38,354 nt of DNA, from positions 17,411-55,764 of the forward strand of contig CAJUSU010000009.1 of NCBI GenBank assembly GCA_910589185.1, written 5' to 3'. Under the pieces are notes generated by a model. That model was not told where the DNA came from, searched no databases, and saw only the letters and a program-made list of their open reading frames with translations. Below, in pieces: positions 14,648-25,400 of this stretch (within the stretch, counting starts at the first letter, position 1; every line of letters begins with the position of its first letter). The translations under genes and the position numbers were made by a program. Origin of the DNA: an uncultured Clostridia bacterium. GTDB lineage: Bacteria; Bacillota; Clostridia; TANB77; CAG-508.

Positions 14648-17600
14648 ATGTATCATAATAGCAAAACATCAAAAAGATTATTAACAAGACTTATTGTATT
14701 GTTAGTAATTTTAGTTTGCGCACAATATATTCTTACAGGAGTATATATTGGAAAAGAAATGATATTAAGTGTTTCTGCAGCGACAGAAACAGAGAATACT
14801 CAATCAAGTGAAGAAGATCCAAATAAAGGAGAATATTTACGTTTATCAAATGTCTTAACAGAAGACAGTATACCATATCGTAGAGAATCATATACTAGAT
14901 ATGACAGAATTAGAATAAACCAAGATTCTAATGGAAATAAACTAGCTGTAAAAATGGAAGGTGTATATTATCCATTTGATTATGGTATTTGGGCACATGC
15001 CTCATCAGAATTATATTATGACATTAGTGAATATAGTGAAAAATATCCATATTTAACATTATATATGGGTATTAACCAAACATCTAATGCAGGTAATGGT
15101 GTTAAAGTATGGATATATACATCTGATAAAGACCAATTTTATACAAGTGGAGCTCAAAATTGGACACAAAAAAATGCAGAAACGGATTCCAATAGAGTGA
15201 TTATGCCTGGACAAAATGCAGTCTTTGAAAAAGTGGACATAAGAGGAGCAAAATATTTAAGAATACAAGCTTATGATAACGGAAGTAACGGAAACGACCA
15301 TATTGTATATATCAATCCAATGCTTATCACAGAAAACTACAAAGAAGATAACGATACTCAAATTAAAACCATCGCAGAATATAATGAAATGTTAAAAGAC
15401 AAAAATGCCAATGATATTATTTCAGGAGAGTATGAGTTAACATTATTACAAAGAGAGTTAGTAAAAAAAGCAGGAGAGTATGCTTTAAAAAGATTTTTGA
15501 GTGAAAGTGATGAAAATAAAGAAATGCTTTCATGGTTAATGAATGATGTAGATGTTTTACGTTATTATATTCTAGGTGGAACACCAGATGGAGGAAGCTA
15601 CTATAATTCATTAAAACAACTTACTAGGTTATATACTGCATATAAAGAGGATTTCAAAATAGAAGAAACTACAAGATATGGAACAGTATTAGGGGATTTA
15701 TATACTAGAATGGCAATAGCACTTTCTTTAACACATTCTCAAAGAGTAGCTTTATGGATGCAACCGGGTGCAGCAGAGAACCAATCTGATGCAGTAACTC
15801 GTTATCAAATTTTTAAAGATATGCATAAAGATGGACACTTTATCGTAACAAAGAATGCAGACGGTACACCAAATATTGATATTACTAAGTGGTTTGAAAG
15901 CTATTGTGTAGAAGAAATGCGTTTTGTGATGAATAACTTAATTGATGATGAAGAAATTTTATGGCTAAATGAGTATACACAAGCTAAAATAGATAGTAAT
16001 CCAAGAAATGCGTGGGGACTTTTAACTCCTCACTCTTATATGGCTTATGTAGCACCTAACTATGGTAACCCTATTTACTATACAAACGATGAGTATTTTA
16101 ATGAATTATTTTCTGTAAATGGAAAAAAATTATGGGATTATGGAATATCAAAAGGTGATATAAATCACAGATTGAATAAAGTATGGATGAACTTTAGAAA
16201 TAAATTTGGTACTGGTGCAGTTTGTGGTGGTATTTCAAAAACAGGTTCTAATATTCGTACATCACATGGTATTCCAGCAGCAGTTATTGGCCAACCAGGT
16301 CATGCGGCAATTATATACTATACTCAAGATGCAAATGGCAATGGTTATTGGAATCTTGACAATGACGTAAGTGGTTGGACACGTTCAGAAAAAGGTGAAA
16401 GATTATTAATTGGTTGGGGAAATGCTAACACCAACTATGCTAGAGGATCTTATCAAGTAGTATATATGGCTTTAGCACAAGAAGCATTAAATGACTACGA
16501 AAATTTTGAAAAATGCGAAAAATATGTTATGCTTGCAGATGTTTATACAGATAACTTAGCTAAAAAGGAAGAAATGTATAGAAAAGCATTAGAAATACAG
16601 TCTATTAACCTTGATGCATGGCTTGGATTAATTAATCTTTACAATGTAAAATATAATAGTAATGAAACAGACCCAGAAAAAGCAAAAGAAATTGAAAATG
16701 CTTATTATGACTTAGCAAAAGAAATGGCAGAGAGTTTAAAATATTTCCCATTACCAATGCAACAATTAACTAACTTAATTAAGCCAAAATTAAAGAGTAT
16801 TGAAAATGCATATAGATTTACACTTTTACAAACTAGAATTTTAACAGAAGGAACTAGTGTACCTAATAACACAGCAGACAAATACTATGTATATCAACCA
16901 AGTCTTACTAGATTAGAAGCAAACTTCTTATTAGGAAATCTAGACAAAACAATTGCCACTTTCTCATTTGATGGAGAAAATGCAGGTAAGATTGTTTTGG
17001 CTAACCGCTTTAATGGAATTGGTGTTCGTTGGGATTATTGTATAGATGGACATCCAACAGAAGGTTTATCACATTGGAAAGAAGTATCTTTCACAGCGGA
17101 GGAAGAACATAAATTACAATTAACACCAGAAGAGATTAGAAGTTTAACAGCAGAAAATGATATTTATATTCACATTGTTGGTGTAGGTTATGAGGAAGAA
17201 AATTTATATAAAATAGATATACAAGAATCAGCAGGACTTCCAAGTACAATATATGGTAGTGATTTAGAAAATAGAGTATTAGATGTTAATTTAACTACAG
17301 AATGGCGTTATACAGAAAATGATGACTGGACAAAATACAGCGAAGGTTCTCCTGATTTAACAGGAGACAAAACAGTACAATTAAGACAAGGAGCAACAGG
17401 AACAAGATTAGCAAGTAAAAATCCAGTAACATTTACATTTACGAAGGACACAGATCCTGATACAAGAAAATATATACCAGTATCACATTTAACTCTTGCA
17501 GCAGTTTCAACAGAGGCTGTCAACAATGGAGGAGCAGCTAGATATGCCATAGATGCTAACTTAAATACAAGATGGCACTCAGCATGGAATGGTACAGATA

Positions 17601-19315
17601 CCCAAAGATATATTACAGTAAAATTAGATAAACCAGTTTTCTTATCAGCAGTAGAATTTGTACCAGCAGGTGGAGGAAACGGAAAGATTCTTGACGGGAC
17701 TATTTATGGAAGTACAGATGGAGAAAATTGGACAGTATTAGCAAGTCGTAAGAATTTAAGATATACAAATAAGACAGATACAATTGCTCAAGCAAAAGCT
17801 AATACACAAAACTTTGAAATTTCTGATGTACAAGAAGTACAATATGTTAAAATTGTTGCAGACAATGCTTCAACAGGTAATAATATGTCAAGAAATGGTA
17901 ACTGGTTTGCAGCAAGAGCATTTAACTTCTATCAAGATTTAACTAAAAATCCACACCCAACAGCAGGTATTGGATATAGTACTACGGAAAAAACAAATGA
18001 AGCAGTAATTGCAAGACTTATTAATCCAAGTACCAATATAACAATTACAAATAATGATGGAAAAGATACTTATGTATTTACTGAAAATGGAAGTTTTACA
18101 TTCGAGTTTGAAGATGAACAAGGAAGAGAAGGAACAGCAACAGCAAAGGTAGACTGGATTGATAAAAAAGGTCCAGATGCTGATGTAAAATACAAATTAG
18201 GTGATGATAAAAAATTAATTGCTATATTAGATAATATTAGTGAAGATGTTTATTTATTAGATGAAAATAATAATAAAACAAACTATATTGAAGTAGCAAA
18301 TGGAAAGGTAATTAGTATATCATTCTATGATGAAAAAGGAGAGGTATACAAAGTATCTGAAGTAGATGAAAATAGAGTGACTACAAAGATTACGTACAAA
18401 AATACAACAGGAAATGTAGATAGAGCAGAATACTATCTTATTACATTAGATAATGGCAAAGTGTTAACTAGAACAGGAATAGATGAAGAAGGAAATAGTA
18501 TTACATTAACAGATAGTGAAATCGAGGCACTTAAATCTCTAGAAGAGATGAGATCTAATCCATTAGAGTTTTATCTAGAAGCAGAGCAAGAATATGAATT
18601 TAAGCTTCTTGACAAAGCAAGTAATATGACTACTAAAAATGTAAAAGTAGACTATATTGAAAATGATACCAAGATTATAGCAAGTGATATTACGTACAGT
18701 ACAACAGTAACTACTAACCAAGATGTTGTAGCAACAGTAAGACCATATATCATTGATATGAATGGAAAAAATAGTAATGCAGAGATAGTAAATAATGATA
18801 AAAAGACTACGTATACCTTCAAAGAAAATGGAGAATTTACATTTGAATATGCAGAGAGCAAAGAAGTTGAAGGACTAGATAGAGAAGTGGTATCTCATAC
18901 TGCAAAAGTAGATTGGATTGATAAAACAGCTCCAACTGCTGAAATTCAATATAGTACAACGCAAAATACAGATAAAGTAGTTGTTACTCTAACAAATGAA
19001 AGCGAAGAAATTATTATTACCAATAATGGTGGTAAAAGAGAATATACATTTACTAAAAATGGAGAATTTGTATTTGAGTTCCAAGACAAAGCAGGAAATA
19101 AGGGAACAGCAAAAGCAACAGTAAATAATATTAGCGTAAAAGGTGATATCAATGGAAATGGAGAAGTTGATATTGATGACTTGGCAAAATTAAAATTACA
19201 TTTAATTGGAATCAGAATTTTAGAAGATGCTGAAATGGCAATAGCAGATATGGATGGCGATGGAGAGCCTACTATCAATGATTTAGCACAAATGAAATTG
19301 GAGTTAATCAAATAA
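14648..19315 (+). CDS. Giant surface protein 1: NPCBM, transglutaminase-like, F5/8C, Ig repeats, dockerin
   Basis: A 1555-aa exported protein. The signal/anchor helix is at about 12-45. An NPCBM carbohydrate-binding domain (about 48-190) shows FDYGIWAHASSELYYDIS and GNDHIVY. Mostly helical sequence leads into a transglutaminase/papain-like core: VCGG with Cys526, HGIPAAVIGQPGHA with His552, and WNLDNDV with Asp571. TPR-like helices follow (about 635-740). A beta module with FSFDGENAG (770-875), an F5/8C discoidin domain (941-1098) and irregular Ig-like repeats (1101-1495) follow, then a type I dockerin (1498-1555) with loops DINGNGEVDIDD and DMDGDGEPTIND. The start ATG 14648 has AAGGAGG upstream. 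The enzyme activity is inferred; the substrate is unknown. Confidence 0.8.
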   Translation: MYHNSKTSKRLLTRLIVLLVILVCAQYILTGVYIGKEMILSVSAATETENTQSSEEDPNKGEYLRLSNVLTEDSIPYRRESYTRYDRIRINQDSNGNKLAVKMEGVYYPFDYGIWAHASSELYYDISEYSEKYPYLTLYMGINQTSNAGNGVKVWIYTSDKDQFYTSGAQNWTQKNAETDSNRVIMPGQNAVFEKVDIRGAKYLRIQAYDNGSNGNDHIVYINPMLITENYKEDNDTQIKTIAEYNEMLKDKNANDIISGEYELTLLQRELVKKAGEYALKRFLSESDENKEMLSWLMNDVDVLRYYILGGTPDGGSYYNSLKQLTRLYTAYKEDFKIEETTRYGTVLGDLYTRMAIALSLTHSQRVALWMQPGAAENQSDAVTRYQIFKDMHKDGHFIVTKNADGTPNIDITKWFESYCVEEMRFVMNNLIDDEEILWLNEYTQAKIDSNPRNAWGLLTPHSYMAYVAPNYGNPIYYTNDEYFNELFSVNGKKLWDYGISKGDINHRLNKVWMNFRNKFGTGAVCGGISKTGSNIRTSHGIPAAVIGQPGHAAIIYYTQDANGNGYWNLDNDVSGWTRSEKGERLLIGWGNANTNYARGSYQVVYMALAQEALNDYENFEKCEKYVMLADVYTDNLAKKEEMYRKALEIQSINLDAWLGLINLYNVKYNSNETDPEKAKEIENAYYDLAKEMAESLKYFPLPMQQLTNLIKPKLKSIENAYRFTLLQTRILTEGTSVPNNTADKYYVYQPSLTRLEANFLLGNLDKTIATFSFDGENAGKIVLANRFNGIGVRWDYCIDGHPTEGLSHWKEVSFTAEEEHKLQLTPEEIRSLTAENDIYIHIVGVGYEEENLYKIDIQESAGLPSTIYGSDLENRVLDVNLTTEWRYTENDDWTKYSEGSPDLTGDKTVQLRQGATGTRLASKNPVTFTFTKDTDPDTRKYIPVSHLTLAAVSTEAVNNGGAARYAIDANLNTRWHSAWNGTDTQRYITVKLDKPVFLSAVEFVPAGGGNGKILDGTIYGSTDGENWTVLASRKNLRYTNKTDTIAQAKANTQNFEISDVQEVQYVKIVADNASTGNNMSRNGNWFAARAFNFYQDLTKNPHPTAGIGYSTTEKTNEAVIARLINPSTNITITNNDGKDTYVFTENGSFTFEFEDEQGREGTATAKVDWIDKKGPDADVKYKLGDDKKLIAILDNISEDVYLLDENNNKTNYIEVANGKVISISFYDEKGEVYKVSEVDENRVTTKITYKNTTGNVDRAEYYLITLDNGKVLTRTGIDEEGNSITLTDSEIEALKSLEEMRSNPLEFYLEAEQEYEFKLLDKASNMTTKNVKVDYIENDTKIIASDITYSTTVTTNQDVVATVRPYIIDMNGKNSNAEIVNNDKKTTYTFKENGEFTFEYAESKEVEGLDREVVSHTAKVDWIDKTAPTAEIQYSTTQNTDKVVVTLTNESEEIIITNNGGKREYTFTKNGEFVFEFQDKAGNKGTAKATVNNISVKGDINGNGEVDIDDLAKLKLHLIGIRILEDAEMAIADMDGDGEPTINDLAQMKLELIK
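19139..19315 (+). repeat. Dockerin cassette, copy A
   Basis: This 177-base segment differs by eye from 25300-25476 at only six bases (one amino-acid change), far closer than the rest of the two genes. The similarity continues through the terminator. Confidence 0.9.
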
Positions 19316-19324
19316 TTTTTTAAT

Positions 19325-19358
19325 AAGGACTACCCTGAGAGGTGGTCTTTATTTTTTT
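19325..19358 (+). terminator. Terminator of giant gene 1
   Basis: AAGGACTACC (19325-19334) pairs with GGTGGTCTTT (19341-19350) around CTGAGA, followed by ATTTTTTT. Nearly identical to the terminator of giant gene 2. Confidence 0.9.
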
Positions 19359-19388
19359 ATCGAATGCGTATAAATTTAATGGAAAATG

Positions 19389-19417
19389 TTTACATAAAAT
19401 TAAAAATATGGTATAAT
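19389..19417 (+). promoter_or_regulatory. Conserved promoter of giant dockerin protein 2
   Basis: TTTACA (19389-19394), a 17-base spacer and consensus TATAAT (19412-19417), with the shared 26-base block at 19372-19397. The leader of about 68 bases has a small possible hairpin (GGTTT with AAACC). Confidence 0.85.
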
Positions 19418-19491
19418 AAAAATAGCGTGAGGTTTATAGGTAAAACCAATGAAAAACCTAAATATCTTAAGTATATAAGGAAGGATTCAAA

Positions 19492-22400
19492 ATGGAAATA
19501 GATAACAAATATAAAATTAGTTTTAAATGGAAACTAAGTTTTTGTTTTGCTATGTTATTAACATTATTTTTATTGTTAGGAAATTTTAATGAGTCTCAGG
19601 CAGCAAATAGTGATGTTGGTTATTTATCAGATATACCATATAATAGGTCACAATCAAGCTCAGGATGGGGCTCACTTCTTATGGACAAAGCAAGTGATAA
19701 TTCGCTTATTTCTGTAAAAATAGAAGGTGGATATTATTCTTTTGCAAAAGGAATATGGGCACATGCTACATCTAATGTGGTATATGATTTAAGAGAATAT
19801 GATTACGACTATTTTACAGCATATGTAGGATTAAATAGAACAGCTGCTAGTTCTAGTAATGGTGTTATATTTAAAATTTATACATCAGCAGACGGAAGAA
19901 CATGGGGAGAACCAAAAGTAACCCATGCTAAAAAACCGGGAGAAGATGCAGCATTTGTAAAGATAGATATTAGAAACGAAAAATATTTAAAATTAGTAGC
20001 AGATGCAAATGGAAATAATGGAAATGACCACTCTGTTTATGCAGATGCCAAATTAATAAAAGAAGGTTATAAAGAACCGGGAGAAGATTTATTGCCTTCT
20101 ATAGAAGAATTAGACAACAAAATAAAAACAGATTTTGCAAATGCAAATTTAGAAACAAATAAAGAGTATGAATTAACACTTCTTAAAAGAGAATTACTTG
20201 ATAGAGTAGGAAACTATGCCTTAAAAAAATTCTTAGGAGCAAGTGAAGAAAATAGAACATTATATAGATGGCTAACAGAGGATGTAGATACTTTAAGATT
20301 ATATGTGATGGGTGGAACACCAAATGGTGGAAATTATTATACTTCCTTAGATATTCTTAGTAAACTTTATGCAGAATATTCAGATGATTTTGAAAATAAA
20401 GAACTTCTAGGAAATCCAACAAATCCTCAAATGACTTATGGAGATTTATATAAAAAGATGGCAATGTCAGTTGCTTTAACACATTCACAAACAATTGGAT
20501 TATGGATGAATTCTAGTAGAGTAGAAAACCAATCAGAGCCACTTAGACGTTATGCCATTTTCAAACACTTACATAAAACTGGTGGATTGAAAATAGCAGA
20601 CAGCATGGATATGACACATGTGTTTGAAGATTTACATGTTGTAGAAATGCGTTTAGTTTTATATAACAATATAGATGACGAAGAAATCTTATGGTTAAAT
20701 AGATATGTACAAGACCATGTAGATGCAAATCCGGGGAATGTATGGAGATATCAAACACCTCACCCATATATAGCTTATATATGGCCAAACTATGCAAATC
20801 CAGTATACTATGATGAAGCAAATGAAAACTACTTTAATGAATTATTTGCCATTAACAAAACAGATAATAATGTAGGTACAGAATTGGCTAATGCAAATGG
20901 AAAAGTAGGTATATTTGATTCAGAATTTGTGATTCCCGGTGGAAAGAATGTGAAAGAATATAGAATAAAAGTAACCAATAGTATAGATGTAAAAGCAAAT
21001 GGTGGCGGTAATGTATACAAAGTTTGGATGAACTTTAGAAATAAATTTGGAACTGGATGTGTTTGTGGTGGTATTTCAAAAAGTGGTGCCAATATTCGTG
21101 GAACTCATGGAATACCTGCGATGGTTGTTGGTCAACCGGGACACGCTGCACTTTTCTTCTACAGTAAAGATGCACAAGGAAGAGGATTTTGGAGAATAGA
21201 TAATGACGTATCTGGTTGGACTTTATCTGGAGGAGGAGGAAACTTACTTCGCTGGGGAAGTGGAAGTTATACACAAGGTTTTTCTAATGGTGTATATGTA
21301 GAGTTAGAACAAGCAGCAATAAATGACTATCAAAATTTAATCAAAGCAGAAGAACAAGTAATGCTTGCAAAAGTGTATAAAAAAGATTTTACAGAGGAAA
21401 CGAAAAAACAAGAACCAGATGAAGCAAAGAAAAAAGCAGCATTAGTAAAACAAGAAGAATTATATAGAAAAGCATTAGGAGTACAATCTATTAACTTTGA
21501 TGCTTGGCTTGGACTAATTGAAGTATATAATGCAAATGAGGATAAAACAGAAGAAGATTTCTATCATTTAGCAGAAGAAATAGCAACTAATTTAAAATAT
21601 TTCCCATTACCAATGTATAATGCAACCAATTTAATTAAACCAAAATTAAAAGACCCTGCTTATGTTTATCAATTTGCACTTTTACAAACAAACACATTAA
21701 CAGAAGCAAGTAAATTACCTAATAATACAACTACAAGTTTTACTGTTATGCAACCGGGTGTTACTAGATTAGAAGCAAGTTATTTATTAGGTCAAATGGA
21801 TAAAAACATTGCTGGTTTCTCATTTGATGGAGAAAATGCAGGAAAAATCATATTGGCAAGTCGTTTTGAAGGAAGTATTGTTCGTTGGGATTATTGTATA
21901 GATGGACATCCAACAGAAGGATTAGAACATTGGCATGAGGTTTTTACAGAGGGCAATGAAATACAATTAACACCTGAAGAACTAGCAAGTATTAATGCAG
22001 AAGATGATATTTATATTCATATTGTTGGTGTAAATTATGATGAAAAAAATCTATATAAAATAGATATTACAAGTCAAAGCCTTCCAGACCAAGCATATGT
22101 TAATGATTGGGAAAACACAGTATTAGGAATAGGAACGAATACCCAGTGGCGTTATACCCAAAATGATAATTGGACATTATTTAGTGAAGAAACACCTGAC
22201 TTAACGGGAGATAAAACGATACAAATTAGAGAGGCAGCAATAGGAACAAAATTAGCAAGTGAAGCATCACAGATGTATACATTAACTGCAAATAATGAAC
22301 CAGACACAAGGAAATATGTACCAATCAAGCATTTGTCTATTCATAGTTATTCTACGCAATCACAAGATAGTAAAAGACCATTTTATGCACCAAATGCGAT

Positions 22401-25400
22401 TGATGGAAATATTAATACTATGTGGCATACAGATTTTGCTCAAAATGTTTTACAGCAACCAACAAAACCTTTTATTGCAATAGAATTAGACGAACCTAGA
22501 AATATATCAGCCATAGAATTTATTCAAAGAAAATATAGAGATACAGATCCAATTTATATTAAAAATGCTATTATCTATGTAAGTAGTGATGGAGAAACTT
22601 GGATAGAAGCAGGAAGAAAAGAGAATTGTGCACAAAATGGGGAATTAAAAGCAGTTGAATTTGAAGAAAGTGTTTATGGTAAATATGTCAAATTTGAAAT
22701 GGACACTTATGATATGTTTTCATCTGTGGCAATTATGAATGTATATGAGGATATTTCAAAAGTAACGATTGCCAATTTCTCATTTAATGGAGAGAATGCA
22801 GGTAAAATTGTTTTAGTAGACGACTTTAAAGGAAAAGATTGGGAATATAGCTTAGACGCAGGAAAAACTTGGGCAAGAGGAACAGGAGATAGTCATGAAT
22901 TAACTCAAGTAGAACTACAACAAATCAACGCCGATAATGACATAAAAGTACGCTCAAACGGCAAAGAATCTACCATTATAATTAAGACTCAAGAAGCTCC
23001 AACTATTTCTGCATACTTAAATGATTTAGAAAATAGACTAATCGGTTTAACTAATATAGAAAATCTTGAATGGAAAATTGAAGGAAATGCTGGGTGGACT
23101 TCTTATACAGAACAAGAACCAATTGTAACAGGAGACAATAAACTTTTCATTAGAAATAAAGCTGCAGGTATATTGATGCCAAGTGAGGCGGTAGAATTTA
23201 CATTTACAGATGACAACCAACCTGATACAGCAAAATATGTGCCTATCAAGCATTTATCAATTGAAGGATTTTCAAGTACTACGCCAAATAGAGGTGAACC
23301 AGCAACTAATGCCATAGATGGACTTCCTAGTACCATGTGGCATACAAACCGTACTACCACAACTATGAAAGATCCAAGATGGGTTATTATTAAATTAGAT
23401 GAACCAAGATATATATCAAAAATTGAATATGTTAGAAAATCGCAATATGCTTATGGAATTCCAAAAGATGGAATGATATCTGTCAGTACAGATGGAGAAA
23501 ATTTTGAACCTGCTGCTAGTATGAAAAACTTATATAATCCAACAACAAGAGCAGAACTAATAGCAAGTGAAGATAGCAAAGATATTGTATTTGCTGAGTC
23601 TAAACTAGCACAGTATATCAAGATAGAATGTACTTTATCATGTGACTATGTGCATGGAAATAGAAATGGCGTTCCAATGGACTATTTCTTCTCAGCTGCG
23701 ATGTTCAATGTATTTGAAGATATTACAAAAACTGAGCGTCCAACAGCAGAAATTGCATATAGTACCACAGAACTTACGAATCAAGATGTAACAGCTACTT
23801 TAGTAAATGAAAATATGGATATTACAGTAACCAATAATAATGGAAGCAAAACATATACATTTACAGAAAATGGAACATTTACTTTTGAGTTTGTAAACAG
23901 TAAAGGTATTAAGGGAACTGCAACAGCAGAAGTAAGAAATATTGATAAAACAATGCCAAATGCTAGTATAGAATACAGCACAACACAGCCAACAAATGGG
24001 CAAGTAGTAGCAACAGTCAAATTTGACAAAGAAAATGTAAGAATTGTAGATGAAAATGGTAACACAATTGAGAATGGAGATAGATATACATTTACAGAAA
24101 ATGGAACACATGAATTTAGGTTTATAGGACCTGCAGGAAATACGGGAACTGCCATAGCAACAGTAAATTGGATAGACAGAGAAGCACCAGTTGGAAAAAT
24201 TACCTATAGTACAGAATACAAAACAAATCAAGACATTGTAGCTACTATTACATTTAATGAAGAAAATGTAACAATTACGAATAATGATGGAAATACCTAT
24301 ACTTTCCACGAAAATGGAAGATTTACATTTGAATTTGTAGATAGAGCAGGAAATACAGGAACAGCAACTGCAATCGTTAATAACATTGATAGAACATTAC
24401 CAGTAGCAACTATTCACTATGATGTAACTAACTGGACAAATGGTGATGTTATGGCAACAGTAACTTTTGATAAAGAAAATGTTACAGTAGAAGGTGGAAA
24501 TACACATCTATTTACTCAAAACGGAACACATGAATTCAAATTTGTAGGACCAGCAGGGAATGCAGGAATAGCAGTAGCAAAGGTGGATTGGATAGACAAA
24601 GAAGTACCAAAAGCAACAATAACATATGATATTGATGGCAAATTAACCAATCAAGATGTAACAGCAACCATAAAATTCAATGAAGAAGACGTTATTATCA
24701 CCAACAATGATAGAAAGAACACTTATACATTTACAGAAAATGGAACATTTACCTTCCAGTTTGTAGATAAAGCTGGAAATATGGGAACAGCTGTAGCAGA
24801 AGTGGAATGGATTGATAAAGTACAAATTGTATCAAAAATTACGTATGATATCAATGAATTAACTAATCAAGATGTAACAGCAACTATCACCTTTGATAAA
24901 AAAGGTGTAAAAGTAGTAGACGACAATGGTGAAGAAATTGTAAATGGAGATACCTATACATTTACAGAAAATGGAACACATGAATTTAAGTATATAGGGC
25001 CAGCAGGAAATACAGGAACAGCGATTGCAGAAGTAAACTGGATAGACAAAATACCACCAGCAGCGATTATTACTTACAATATCACAGAGCCAACTAATCA
25101 AGATGTAACAGCAACTATCACATTTGACGAAGGTGGAGTAACCATCGTAAATGAAAAAGGTGAAGTTCTTGAAAATGGAAATACTTATACTTTTACTCAA
25201 AATGGAAGTTATACATTCCACTATATAGGACCTTTAGGAAATAAAGGAACAGCGATTGCAGAAGTAAATTGGATAGATAAAACAAATAATGATAGAATAA
25301 AAGGTGATATCAATGGAAATGGAGAAGTTGATATTGACGACTTGGCAAAATTGAAATTACATTTAATTGGAATCAGAATTTTAGAAGATGCTGAATTAGC

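Noticed and set aside
18946..19311. Long minus-strand open frames across the giant genes (also near 23781, 24859 and 25221)
   Set aside because: They mirror the repeats of the + strand genes, have no ribosome sites and encode low-complexity Ser/Ile/Cys-rich sequence. They are shadows of the real coding frame.
23737..25290. Regular spacing that could suggest a CRISPR array
   Set aside because: The units are 205-230 bases, translate in frame as Ig-like domains and lack identical short repeats with unique spacers.
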